Positions 26,143 through 34,974 of a stretch of DNA of 64,000 nt are shown piece by piece. Within the stretch, counting starts at the first letter, position 1; every line of letters begins with the position of its first letter. A model generated the notes under the pieces. It saw nothing but the letters and a program-made list of their open reading frames with translations. It did no database searches and was not told the origin of the DNA. The translations under genes and the position numbers were made by a program. Source of the stretch: Butyricimonas muris (GTDB lineage Bacteria > Bacteroidota > Bacteroidia > Bacteroidales > Marinifilaceae); assembly GCF_046365375.1 (NCBI RefSeq), contig NZ_JBKEIT010000004.1, positions 186,001 through 250,000 on the forward strand, given 5' to 3'.

Positions 26143-26571
26143 ATGAATAATATGAAGAATGTATACGTGATAGGGGTTTTCGACCTGTTTCATTTCGGTC
26201 ATGTCGAGTTGCTAAGACGCGCGAGGGCGTTAGGTGATCGTTTGATCGTGGCTATTAATGGAGATGATATGGTTGCTTCTTACAAACGCAGGCCTTTTTT
26301 GTCCGAGCATGATCGACTGGAAGTCGTGAAAGCGTGTCGTTACGTGGACGAGGCTTTTATCATTCGGGAATACGATAATAAAGAATATATCAAGAAATAC
26401 GGGATTAATGTTATCGTGCATGGTGATGATTGGGATGGAGAGGGGTATCTGAAACAGATTCGGGTGACACCGGAATTTCTGGAAGAGCATCATGTGGAGA
26501 TGGTGTATTTACCTTACACGAAAGGAATAAGCACGTCGGAATTGGTTGAAAAGATAAGAAGCACGAAATAA
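26143..26571 (+). CDS. Glycerol-phosphate cytidylyltransferase (TagD-like)
   Basis: A 142-residue nucleotidyltransferase of the cytidylyltransferase-like fold: GVFDLFHFGHVELL gives the HxGH nucleotide motif, and KGISTSELVEKI matches the C-terminal ISTT/S motif of TagD. It joins a glycerol phosphate to CTP, giving CDP-glycerol. The next gene, overlapping by one base, encodes a glycerol-1-phosphate dehydrogenase, so the substrate may be sn-glycerol-1-phosphate rather than the usual sn-glycerol-3-phosphate. An ATG at 26152 is an alternative start. Confidence 0.85.
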   Translation: MNNMKNVYVIGVFDLFHFGHVELLRRARALGDRLIVAINGDDMVASYKRRPFLSEHDRLEVVKACRYVDEAFIIREYDNKEYIKKYGINVIVHGDDWDGEGYLKQIRVTPEFLEEHHVEMVYLPYTKGISTSELVEKIRSTK

Positions 26572-27563
26572 TGTATTCTAAAATTATAAATGTACCCATA
26601 GTTCTTGAGATCGGGGAGAATATTTTCATTCATATGGATGAGATATTGCAGCGTAATCATATTTTTTTCAAGGAGAAAATTTTAGTGACCTCCCCGGAGT
26701 TGAAAGAACTTTACAAACAGCAGATAGAGCAATTATCGTTTGATGAGATCATGCTTATTCAAGGCGGTTCTTATGAAGAAGCCCGCAAGGTGATGGGAAA
26801 TATCACAAATAAGGATGCACTTTTGGTTGCTTTCGGGGGCGGAAGTGTTATTGATGCCGTGAAAATGATTTCGAACGACTTGAATCTAAGTTATATTACA
26901 GCACCTTCCACGTTGTCAAACGATGCCATTTATTCACCAATCGCTCGGCTTGTTCAAAACGGGAAAAAGCAAAGTTTCGGGGTAAAGGCTCCGTTAGGTA
27001 TTATAGCGGATATTGAGATTATAAGGAGATCGCCTAGAAAATTGTTATTGGCAGGGGTGGGGGATTTGGTGTCTAATGCCAGTGCCGTGAAGGATTGGAG
27101 ATTGGCGAATGCGGAAAAAGGCGAATATATTAATAATTTCGCTTTGACTTTGGCAACTCTCAGTGGTAATTCCGTGATGTCTTACACGATAGACGATATC
27201 GGAACGAATCGGTTTATCGGGGATCTGGCGAATGGACTGGTGATTTCGGGATTGGCGATGGTATTGGCGAATAGTTCACGTCCGGCGAGTGGTGGGGAAC
27301 ATCTGGTCAGTCATGCGATTGATGATCTTTACCCGATGCGAACGACTTTACACGGGTTGCAAGTGGCTTGGGGGCATTTGTTGTTAGAACGGGATTATCG
27401 CCAAGATGATGATGACTTCGAGAAATTGCGGCTATTCTTTGACCGAATGAAGATCACAGACGAATTGGAGCATGACCTTCACTTTTCGAGTGATGAGATC
27501 GCTCGGATTATTGCCCGGGCAAAAACTATCCGGGACAGATACACGATTTTATCTAAATTTTAG
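26571..27563 (+). CDS. sn-Glycerol-1-phosphate dehydrogenase (EgsA/AraM-like)
   Basis: A 330-residue iron/zinc-alcohol-dehydrogenase-fold enzyme. GGGSVIDAVKMI is the NAD(P) loop, YITAPSTLSNDAIYSP the conserved strand, and SGGEHLVSHAIDD plus LHGLQVAWG carry the metal-binding histidines. It reduces dihydroxyacetone phosphate to glycerol-1-phosphate, the enantiomer used in archaeal lipids and by AraM in Bacillus. Coupled by TAATG to the cytidylyltransferase, it probably feeds a CDP-glycerol of opposite chirality into a surface polymer. Its 3' end overlaps the convergent gene by 11 bases. Confidence 0.88.
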   Translation: MYSKIINVPIVLEIGENIFIHMDEILQRNHIFFKEKILVTSPELKELYKQQIEQLSFDEIMLIQGGSYEEARKVMGNITNKDALLVAFGGGSVIDAVKMISNDLNLSYITAPSTLSNDAIYSPIARLVQNGKKQSFGVKAPLGIIADIEIIRRSPRKLLLAGVGDLVSNASAVKDWRLANAEKGEYINNFALTLATLSGNSVMSYTIDDIGTNRFIGDLANGLVISGLAMVLANSSRPASGGEHLVSHAIDDLYPMRTTLHGLQVAWGHLLLERDYRQDDDDFEKLRLFFDRMKITDELEHDLHFSSDEIARIIARAKTIRDRYTILSKF

Positions 27564-28629
27564 CCAGTTCTAAAAGTTTGTCCGCTATTCTTTCGGAAAC
27601 TTTTCCGTCAACTTCTCCGACGACATAACGGGATAATTCTTCTCGCTTGGTTTTATTTTTGTCCGGATTTGCTAAGTTTTCACGGACATATTGTACCATT
27701 TCCTTGTAGTTTTTCGGGGTATCCCCGACTTCCCACAAGTAGAATTTCGAGATATCCAGTCGTTTGCGCACCTTGTGTGGGAATAATCTGTCTATCGGGC
27801 GATAGTGTAGAAACATATTGATAATAGCAGGTTTGCCTACCCCCGAAAATTCAAATACCGCACTTGACATATCGGAAATCAATAAGTCTGCGGCATGAAG
27901 AAACGGAAGAATATTGGTTTCGTTGAAATTTGCCAGATACACGTTGGGCGAGGTTGCCCATGTTTGTAACAAGTGCAAATCTTTCCGGTATTTTTTACGC
28001 AGGAAAAGATGCGAATGCGGTTTTAAAATAATGTTGTATTCGGCAAAGTCCTCGGGGAATTTCTTTCCCATTTTCAATACGGAAGAGGGATAGAATGTCG
28101 GGGCGTAAAGTATTGTTTTTTTGTTGGTATCCAAGTGGCGTTCTTGAAGAAATCTTTTCCGGTCATCGTCTGTCAACTTGAAATAGTTGTCCAGTTTGGA
28201 ATAACCGGAAACATAAAAGATTGATTTTTTCTCGGGGTAGAGTTCGATCAAGTATTCTTCCAAGAATTTGCCATCAAGGAAACGTACATCGACTTCATTA
28301 AGTCCCGGTTCGATATTCATAGTCTTACCGCCCCATACTCCATGATTAATAAAAGCGGATTTATCGAATTGTGTATGTATATGGTGAGGAGTATTCCCGA
28401 ACACGAGCGTGTTACAGAAACAATCTTCTTCTTCAAGTATATAAGTGAAGTTATTTTGCTTGCAATAATTGATAGATTCTTCCCTTTGGTTTATCTCATC
28501 ACGATCTCTCGTCTTTGGAATAATCACGACATAGGGAACTTCACGTTTGATAAGTTCTCTGATAACGGGTTCAAATTGCGGAGAGTAGTATAATTTTTCG
28601 AGATAGAAGCCAATCACGTAGTTTTTCAT
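27553..28629 (-). CDS. CDP-glycerol glycerophosphotransferase-like protein (TagB/SpsB family), copy 2
   Basis: A 358-residue GT-B phosphotransferase with FINHGVWGGKT (catalytic His-Gly), ILYAPTFYPSS, IILKPHSH and ISDMSSAVFEFSGVGKPAI motifs. Divergent in sequence from copy 1 at 20376-21428. It is convergent with, and overlaps, the glycerol-1-phosphate dehydrogenase gene, and is the most likely user of the CDP-glycerol made there. Cytoplasmic or peripheral membrane protein; no transmembrane helix was seen. The exact acceptor is unknown. Confidence 0.83.
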   Translation of the reverse strand: MKNYVIGFYLEKLYYSPQFEPVIRELIKREVPYVVIIPKTRDRDEINQREESINYCKQNNFTYILEEEDCFCNTLVFGNTPHHIHTQFDKSAFINHGVWGGKTMNIEPGLNEVDVRFLDGKFLEEYLIELYPEKKSIFYVSGYSKLDNYFKLTDDDRKRFLQERHLDTNKKTILYAPTFYPSSVLKMGKKFPEDFAEYNIILKPHSHLFLRKKYRKDLHLLQTWATSPNVYLANFNETNILPFLHAADLLISDMSSAVFEFSGVGKPAIINMFLHYRPIDRLFPHKVRKRLDISKFYLWEVGDTPKNYKEMVQYVRENLANPDKNKTKREELSRYVVGEVDGKVSERIADKLLELAKI

Positions 28630-28817
28630 ATTTTATGATACTGTTTACACTAAATAAACCTTCGTTTAATTAATACGCAAATGTATCATTTTTTTACTTT
28701 AAACAAATGTATAATGAGATTTTTTTTCTTCACATAATCAATGACTTATATTGTTAGAATAATTATTCCTCGATGAGGCATGTAAATATCATTAAACGAA
28801 CGTTTATTGATATTATA

Positions 28818-29777
28818 ATGAAGAGAATTATTATTAGGATGCCCAATTTTATAGGTGATTCTATTAACACGATCCCAGCTATTGAAATGGTTGTACAATC
28901 TTTTCCTCAAGCTCGGATTACTTTACTAGGACCTTTTTTCCTGCAGGAACTTTTCGAGAATGATCCTCGAATTGACAGTTTTATAGTTTCCGACAAGAGA
29001 AAAAAGCATTATTTTAAAAATGTACTCGTTATATATAAAAATAAATATGACTTGGGGATTCTATTTACTAACACTTTTGTTTCAGCATTGATTTTCAAAC
29101 TGGCATTCGTGAAACAAATTGTCGGTTATCAGAGTGAAGGTAGGGGGATGTTGTTAAACTTTAGATGTCCATTGAATCGTAATGTGCACTATATTAATCG
29201 ATATGCAATGCTTGTTAATTCTTTTTTGAACAATAAGTTTACGTATTTACCTCCTTTAAAATTATATTATAAACAAGAAAGAAATTTTAATTTCGATAAT
29301 GATAAGGCTGTCGTAGGATTGTATTTGGGAGGAACGAATAAACGATACAGAAGATATCCAGAGGACCACTCTCTGGCGTTGTTATATCTTCTTAAAGATT
29401 ATAATATGATTCTTATCGGGGATTCAAATGATGCTATTGTACAATCGTCTTATGCGCACCATGCTAATATGGATAATCTTTTAGATTTTTCGGGTAAAAC
29501 TTCTGTTGGAGAGTTAATTACGACTATTGCAAATTTGGATTTATTAATTACAATAGACTCTGCCGCGATGCACATTGCTTCGGCCGTAGGGACAAAATTT
29601 ATAGCACTAATGGGATTATCGACAAGTCCGACATCAACGGTTGTTCCTAAGACTAATTTAGGTGTAATTCTGAAGATTGAAAATAATATGATAGATGAAG
29701 CTTGTTATATTCAAAATATTACACCGGAAATTGTTTATCAAAATGTGCGATTGATATTGGATAAGCAGAAAGATTAA
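28818..29777 (+). CDS. Family 9 glycosyltransferase (heptosyltransferase-like), AT-rich
   Basis: A 319-residue GT-B enzyme with IIRMPNFIGDSINTIPAIEM at the N-terminus and TIDSAAMHIASAVGTKFIALMG as the donor-site motif. The ATG at 28818 gives the family-typical MKRIIIRMPNFIGD start; the 15 earlier codons are unsupported. The gene is markedly richer in A+T than its neighbours and is followed four bases later by a DUF5672 gene of similar composition, suggesting that the pair was acquired together. Confidence 0.87.
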   Translation: MKRIIIRMPNFIGDSINTIPAIEMVVQSFPQARITLLGPFFLQELFENDPRIDSFIVSDKRKKHYFKNVLVIYKNKYDLGILFTNTFVSALIFKLAFVKQIVGYQSEGRGMLLNFRCPLNRNVHYINRYAMLVNSFLNNKFTYLPPLKLYYKQERNFNFDNDKAVVGLYLGGTNKRYRRYPEDHSLALLYLLKDYNMILIGDSNDAIVQSSYAHHANMDNLLDFSGKTSVGELITTIANLDLLITIDSAAMHIASAVGTKFIALMGLSTSPTSTVVPKTNLGVILKIENNMIDEACYIQNITPEIVYQNVRLILDKQKD

Positions 29778-29781
29778 CGAG

Positions 29782-30582
29782 ATGCAAAATAAAGAGCATA
29801 TTTTACAGGATTTGGTAAAGATTATCATTCCGATTTATAAAATAGATTTGAATCATTATGAAATGATATCTCTAGGGCAACTTGTACAAGTTCTTAAAGA
29901 TTATCCCAAGGTTATCATTAAACCGTTCGGTCTTGATATAGAACCAATTCTTGATAAGTTTGAAAATCAATTCCATGTCCAAGATTTTGATGATCATTAT
30001 TTTTCAGATATTGCCGGATATAATCGTTTGATGTTGACTCCCGAATTTTATAAACAATTTATTGATACAAAGTATATATTGATATATCAGCTGGATGCTT
30101 TTGTTTTTAGAGATGAACTGAATTATTGGTGTAAGCTCGATTATGATTACATTGGTGCGCCTTGGTTGTGCAAGTTGAAGTATGAACGGGGATTTATGAA
30201 ATTATTCTTGAGAACAAGAGGTTTAATTTACTCACTCTTAAAAATAAAACACCGACAGCAATGTTTTTATCGGGTTGGCAATGGAGGTTTTTCTTTGCGC
30301 AAGACCGAAGTTTTTTATAAAATAGCAATAGAGAAACAAGAGGTTATTCGGAATTATCTTAAGCATGTTTCTAAAAGTAGTCAATTTAACGAAGATGTAT
30401 TTTGGGGCTTGGAAGCTACGAAGGATAAAAAATTTCTTGTTCCGACTTGGCAAGAAGCTTTGTTTTTTTCATTTGATTTATTTCCGGAAATAGCTTATTG
30501 TAAAAATGGCAAGAGACTTCCGTTCGGTTGCCATCGCTGGAATAAAGAGTTGGATTTTTGGAATAAATATATTGAACTGTGA
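29782..30582 (+). CDS. DUF5672 family protein, probable glycosyltransferase
   Basis: A 266-residue protein with the layout of DUF5672: ILIYQLDAFVFRDELNYWCKLDYDYIGAPWL in the middle, RVGNGGFSLRK, then FNEDVFWG and a closing FGCHRW. The LDAF and NEDVFW acidic motifs resemble metal-binding sites of GT-A transferases, and the family occurs in surface-polysaccharide loci. Activity is inferred. It is four bases after the GT9 gene and shares its AT-rich composition. Confidence 0.75.
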   Translation: MQNKEHILQDLVKIIIPIYKIDLNHYEMISLGQLVQVLKDYPKVIIKPFGLDIEPILDKFENQFHVQDFDDHYFSDIAGYNRLMLTPEFYKQFIDTKYILIYQLDAFVFRDELNYWCKLDYDYIGAPWLCKLKYERGFMKLFLRTRGLIYSLLKIKHRQQCFYRVGNGGFSLRKTEVFYKIAIEKQEVIRNYLKHVSKSSQFNEDVFWGLEATKDKKFLVPTWQEALFFSFDLFPEIAYCKNGKRLPFGCHRWNKELDFWNKYIEL

Positions 30583-30631
30583 ATGACAAACATCTGTTAC
30601 TTGATGGTAAATTGTTGTTTCTAATAAATAT

Positions 30632-31936
30632 TTAAGATTGCGTTGATTTCGTGATAATTGTTTTTTCCATTTGGACAAAAATATCACTATAGAAATAGAA
30701 TAAACTTAACATGAATAATATCATTAGTCTCGTGTTGTTTAAAGCTAACAAGATAGATGTATTGTTCATGATAAAGATTATTGTGGTAAGCGAAATGATT
30801 AGGCATGAAAATCTTTTATTTTTCCACATGCGATAAAATGGGACTGCAAAAAGAAATATTATTATTCCGAGGCCGATGATTCCGCCTTGTATCCAGTAAT
30901 GTATAAACGAGTTGTGTACATTTGTAAACACATCAAGTCCGGCATCAGAATTCACTAACCAATCTTTTACACGATTTTTTGCATATATGCCTAATCCCCA
31001 AATAGCAAATTCGTCGGCATGTATAAAACTTTCTCGAATAAAACCAATGCGAGGAGCTATTGTCCCTCCAGTATATATACCTTTTTTGACATTTTCGACT
31101 TCTCTTATGATTTCTTCCGTACGTTCTCCGTATTTCTCGTTTGAAGAGTTAAATACTAGTAATCCTCCAATGAACAGTAATAAACCTACCAATATTGCGA
31201 GATGTGTGCGTAATGAACTTTGTTTGAAGATATATAAATTCGCTATCATAAATCCTATGAAAAAAGCTAATATTCCGGCTTTCGTTACTGTAAATGATAG
31301 GAAAATCACGAGGAAAAGAAACATTATTCCGTACAAAATTTTCATACCACGGTGTTGCTTAATGAAAATCATGAAATATGAAATTAATGCAGTCAAAGCA
31401 ATATATAGCGTTTGTGGCTCCAAGAATAAGTTACCACCTAAGAAAGACCATTTATTATCACCAAAACGACTTGAGTACAAGAATTCTATTGCTGTTCGTG
31501 GGTTTGTAAGTGCTCTTGCTTGAAGAAGGTCATAGGTAATATAAATGTTCATTAATAAACATCCGATACAAAAAAATAAGAGGAAAAGCTCTAGTAAACG
31601 AGGAGTTAACCATTTCCTTAAAGTAGTTATATAGACGGGAACTAAAATGAAGTTCAGTAGAATATCTTCAAATACTCCATAATAAGGTTTGTCTGTAATT
31701 TCACTCCTCCATTCCATGAATAAAGTTTGCAAGGATATGTATAAAAAATAAATTACAAATATCAAAATATACCCTTTTCCTTCTTTTACATTTTGTATAA
31801 ACATATTCCAGTTCGTAATTGCACAAAAAAGAATAACTGAAAGTAGGAAGTAATTGAATGTTTTTCCATACAATGGGGCAAGACTTCCTAATAAGAGTCC
31901 TATAGATAAAAAGCATATTTTTTGTATCTTTTCCAT
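30632..31936 (-). CDS. O-antigen ligase-like polytopic membrane protein, copy 1
   Basis: A 434-residue inner-membrane protein with about ten hydrophobic helices and one large periplasmic loop in the second half (GGTIAPRIGFIRESFIHADEFAIWGLGIYAKNR...NVHNSFIHYWIQGG). The loop His/Asn-rich motif and topology fit the WaaL/Wzy O-antigen ligase-polymerase superfamily. I chose ATG 31936, giving MEKIQKICFLS, which aligns with the start of its paralogue at 32199. AT-rich. The paralogue lies head to head 262 bases away. Confidence 0.82.
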   Translation of the reverse strand: MEKIQKICFLSIGLLLGSLAPLYGKTFNYFLLSVILFCAITNWNMFIQNVKEGKGYILIFVIYFLYISLQTLFMEWRSEITDKPYYGVFEDILLNFILVPVYITTLRKWLTPRLLELFLLFFCIGCLLMNIYITYDLLQARALTNPRTAIEFLYSSRFGDNKWSFLGGNLFLEPQTLYIALTALISYFMIFIKQHRGMKILYGIMFLFLVIFLSFTVTKAGILAFFIGFMIANLYIFKQSSLRTHLAILVGLLLFIGGLLVFNSSNEKYGERTEEIIREVENVKKGIYTGGTIAPRIGFIRESFIHADEFAIWGLGIYAKNRVKDWLVNSDAGLDVFTNVHNSFIHYWIQGGIIGLGIIIFLFAVPFYRMWKNKRFSCLIISLTTIIFIMNNTSILLALNNTRLMILFMLSLFYFYSDIFVQMEKTIITKSTQS

Positions 31937-32164
31937 GACCAAGGGGATACCAATAAATTGAATTTTAAATTCTACGGTTTAGAACATATTATATGTTCTG
32001 GGACATCAAAGGTAATGAATAGTTGTGGCTTTATAGATATTTTCTTGATGTAATTTATCAAATCTGTTGATCTTATTTGAAATGAATCTGACTATTTTGA
32101 CTTGGAGAAGTTGATATATTCCCAATTTTTTATCGTCCCGATATTATAAAGAGAATATATCTTG

Positions 32165-32172
32165 TATATTTG
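32165..32172 (+). promoter_or_regulatory. -7 promoter element TATATTTG before O-antigen ligase-like copy 2
   Basis: TATATTTG ends 26 bases before the preferred ATG at 32199 and only eight bases before the first in-frame ATG at 32181, which supports the later start. Confidence 0.5.
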
Positions 32173-32198
32173 TATGCCGAATGTATAATATGAGTTGG

Positions 32199-33500
32199 AT
32201 GGTGAAGTTTCAGAAATATTTTTTTCTTTCTGTTGCTTTCCTGTTGGGAAGTATTATACCCTTGTATGGTAATGTTTTCAACTTCCTATTGTTGATATTG
32301 GTTATATTCATGTTATGGAAGCGGAAAAGCAAAGTGTGGGAGAGTTTACTGGCGGAACGATTGTATATCGGGGTGAATGTTGTATTTTTGCTTTATTTTA
32401 TAGTACACACCGTGGCTGTATTATTGAAAGGAAATCCGATAGCGGAGCCTAGTTATGGGACGTTTGAGGCTTTAATACTTAATTTCGTGTTAATTCCGGT
32501 GTGGGTTGCGACGTGGCGAGAATGGATTACTCCCGGCTTGATTAAAAAATTCCTTTTGTATTTCTGTTCGGGGTGCTTGTTGCTAAATATATATATATTA
32601 TTTCTTGTGGTTGGAAACAAACTATTTACATCTCCGGGTGAGGCCTTGGAATATTTGTATAACAATCGTTTCGGAGAAAATAGATATGTATTAGGGAGTA
32701 AATATTGGTTAGAAGTTCAAGCGATGCTTTTAGCTGTTTCTGCATTGGTTGTTTATTTCTTACTAATAATAGAAAAAGCGTGGAAAAAGAGAGGACTTTT
32801 GTTGTGTATGTTTGGGGTGCTTGTGGTGTTTTTGTCCTTTACCGTCACTAAATCTGCTATATTGGGTTTCTTGTTAGGTTTTATCGTGATGAATTTTTAT
32901 TTGTTCCGAAAACTTTCTTTCAAGCGACAATTTTTGTTTGTTGGCGGTGCTTTGGTTTTCGTGTTGAGCTTAACTTTATTGATGGATTTAAATAAATATG
33001 AAGAACGGATACATGAAGTGGGAATTGAGGTGCAAAATGTACGTGAAGGGAAGTTTGTAGGTGGAACAGTTGCTCCGCGGCTTGCGTTTATAAAGGAGAG
33101 TTTCAGGCACTGGGATGAGTTTGCCTTGTGGGGATTAGGTGTAACTACAAAACACCGAATAAAGGCATGGTATGAAGCTTCGGATTTGAATATTGCGGTT
33201 TTTAATAATGTGAATAATACTTTCCTTCAATATTGGATTACGGCAGGATTGGTAGGTTTAGCTGTCATGATCTTTTTGTTTTTTGCACCACTTTATCGAA
33301 TGATTAAAAGAAAGAGGTTTTCATTCTTAATCCTGTCTGTATTATTGGTCTTTCTTGTTGTCAGTAATTCGTGTGTCACTTTATCGTGGGCAAATTCACG
33401 GGCATTGATGTTGATATTTCTTGCCATGTTTTATTTCTACGGGGATATGTTCTCCCAATTGGAAAACGATATTCCCCAAGAAGAAAAGCCTTCTATTTGA
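32199..33500 (+). CDS. O-antigen ligase-like polytopic membrane protein, copy 2
   Basis: A 433-residue membrane protein, paralogous along its whole length to the divergent copy 1: shared blocks include LLGSIIPLYG, FLSFTVTKSAILGF and GGTVAPRLAFIKESFRHWDEFALWGLG. The large periplasmic loop keeps the NNVNNTFLQYWI segment. Base composition is closer to the surrounding core genes than that of copy 1. Start ATGs at 32181 and 32190 are alternatives; 32199 matches the paralogue. It would ligate or polymerise O-antigen or capsule units in the periplasm. It overlaps the convergent wzi-like gene by eight bases. Confidence 0.83.
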   Translation: MVKFQKYFFLSVAFLLGSIIPLYGNVFNFLLLILVIFMLWKRKSKVWESLLAERLYIGVNVVFLLYFIVHTVAVLLKGNPIAEPSYGTFEALILNFVLIPVWVATWREWITPGLIKKFLLYFCSGCLLLNIYILFLVVGNKLFTSPGEALEYLYNNRFGENRYVLGSKYWLEVQAMLLAVSALVVYFLLIIEKAWKKRGLLLCMFGVLVVFLSFTVTKSAILGFLLGFIVMNFYLFRKLSFKRQFLFVGGALVFVLSLTLLMDLNKYEERIHEVGIEVQNVREGKFVGGTVAPRLAFIKESFRHWDEFALWGLGVTTKHRIKAWYEASDLNIAVFNNVNNTFLQYWITAGLVGLAVMIFLFFAPLYRMIKRKRFSFLILSVLLVFLVVSNSCVTLSWANSRALMLIFLAMFYFYGDMFSQLENDIPQEEKPSI

Positions 33501-34920
33501 TAAGCTTTCCTTTGCGGCTGAGTTTGATCGTGAAGCCGAAATTGTTTTTGAAAAGTTTGCCTAAGTCACTGTATAAGCCTGTTTCTATTGTAAACGGTAA
33601 TTTGCGGAAAGGAAGAGTCACTTCCAATGCACCGGAGAACTGATCTTTATTGAATTTGTTTCCGTATGTCCCGTAGTTTTTTGAATACGAGAGTAATAAT
33701 TTGTAAGGAGTTGTTTGCCATGCCATACCTTTTATCCCGACGTGGTGTCCAATGATACGGTTATTGATGATTCTAGTAAGGTTATCGCTTAAACCGGGTG
33801 TCATGAACGGGCTGCCGATAACTTGTCCGTATAGAGTCCATCCGTTGGCGTATTCACCGTTATTAAAATAGTTATCACATCCTCCGAGTACTTTCCTCCC
33901 GTAGAAATGACTGTTCGGGTCTTGTTTCGCTATTTCTTCCGGTGTTGCAGGTCTGTCATGGCGAGAGCCGGATTGATATTTGGTATAATAGAATTCATAT
34001 ATGACGTCGGATATCCATTGTTGCGGATTTTTTGAACCGTAATAGAAACAATAAGTTCCGTCCGGGAAGGAGCGAAAATCTGTCCCCGAGCCATCTTCGA
34101 AAGGGATATCGTGGTAAAATGATAATATGTAATTATCGGCAAGATAATTAATTCTTAGATGTTCCCGTCCCAAATGATTTCCCAAGGCATTGATAGAATC
34201 GCTGGTTGTGGCTCCCGCACCGCCGCCATCGGCAAAAATGATGCGGCCGTAATCACTGAAAGAGCCGGGTTGTTTTCCTAGAGTGGGATGTTTGCCTGCC
34301 CATTGTGCCCAATGTTCCAATCCGGCAATGATTTCCCAACGGCGATGAGGGGTGATTTTCACGTAAAGAGATTTGTTGTGCAAGCGAATATCTTTCACGT
34401 AACTATTGTCAGTCATCATATAATCAGCCCAATTAAATTGGAAAGCGATGATTCCTTTTGTGCCGGGAATATCTATAAAATCACTTCTAAGGTTATAACC
34501 CGGGAAAGTTCGGGAATTTCCGGAACGGACAAAATCCCCGTTGGTAGAAGAAACACCGTTATATTCTTCTTCCGGTTGAATCATGCCCAGATCGAGCCGA
34601 AGTTTACGCCAGCGGGCACTTACAAAAAGTTGGTCTAAAATAATTTTATTTCCCGGACTGGAGAGATATCCCCCCGCGGATACGCCATAGGCGAATTGAA
34701 TCTTGTGTTTGTTCGTGAAATCGGAATAGAACCCTAGTTCCAATAAGGTTCCGTTCCCGTTAGGCATAAGTCCATGCCGATTGCTGACAGCCCAAAAGGG
34801 TAATGTCTTCTGTGTGGAAGCGAATCCCGATAAAGATGCGTTATAAACTACATCTCGTTTTTGTCCTTGGCCTGAAAAAGAAAACAGGGTTACAAGGATA
34901 CATACCAAAAAAATCCTCAT
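33493..34920 (-). CDS. Wzi-family capsule assembly outer-membrane protein
   Basis: A 475-residue protein with a signal peptide (MRIFLVCILVTLFSFSGQGQ) and a series of aromatic-ended amphipathic strands typical of an outer-membrane beta-barrel. The order of motifs (FWAVSNRHGLMPNG near the N-terminus, LGMIQPEEEYNG, GLEHWAQWAG in the middle) matches the Wzi family, which anchors capsular polysaccharide to the cell surface. Its location beside the O-antigen-ligase-like genes supports a capsule or O-antigen role. A TACATTTG promoter lies 40 bases upstream. Confidence 0.85.
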   Translation of the reverse strand: MRIFLVCILVTLFSFSGQGQKRDVVYNASLSGFASTQKTLPFWAVSNRHGLMPNGNGTLLELGFYSDFTNKHKIQFAYGVSAGGYLSSPGNKIILDQLFVSARWRKLRLDLGMIQPEEEYNGVSSTNGDFVRSGNSRTFPGYNLRSDFIDIPGTKGIIAFQFNWADYMMTDNSYVKDIRLHNKSLYVKITPHRRWEIIAGLEHWAQWAGKHPTLGKQPGSFSDYGRIIFADGGGAGATTSDSINALGNHLGREHLRINYLADNYILSFYHDIPFEDGSGTDFRSFPDGTYCFYYGSKNPQQWISDVIYEFYYTKYQSGSRHDRPATPEEIAKQDPNSHFYGRKVLGGCDNYFNNGEYANGWTLYGQVIGSPFMTPGLSDNLTRIINNRIIGHHVGIKGMAWQTTPYKLLLSYSKNYGTYGNKFNKDQFSGALEVTLPFRKLPFTIETGLYSDLGKLFKNNFGFTIKLSRKGKLIK

Positions 34921-34959
34921 GTCGCCGATTTATGCACGTCTATTATTAATCTTCAGCGA

Positions 34960-34967
34960 CAAATGTA
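34960..34967 (-). promoter_or_regulatory. -7 element TACATTTG for the wzi-like gene
   Basis: The minus strand reads TACATTTG 40 bases upstream of the wzi-like ATG. Confidence 0.55.
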
Positions 34968-34974
34968 TCTCTTT

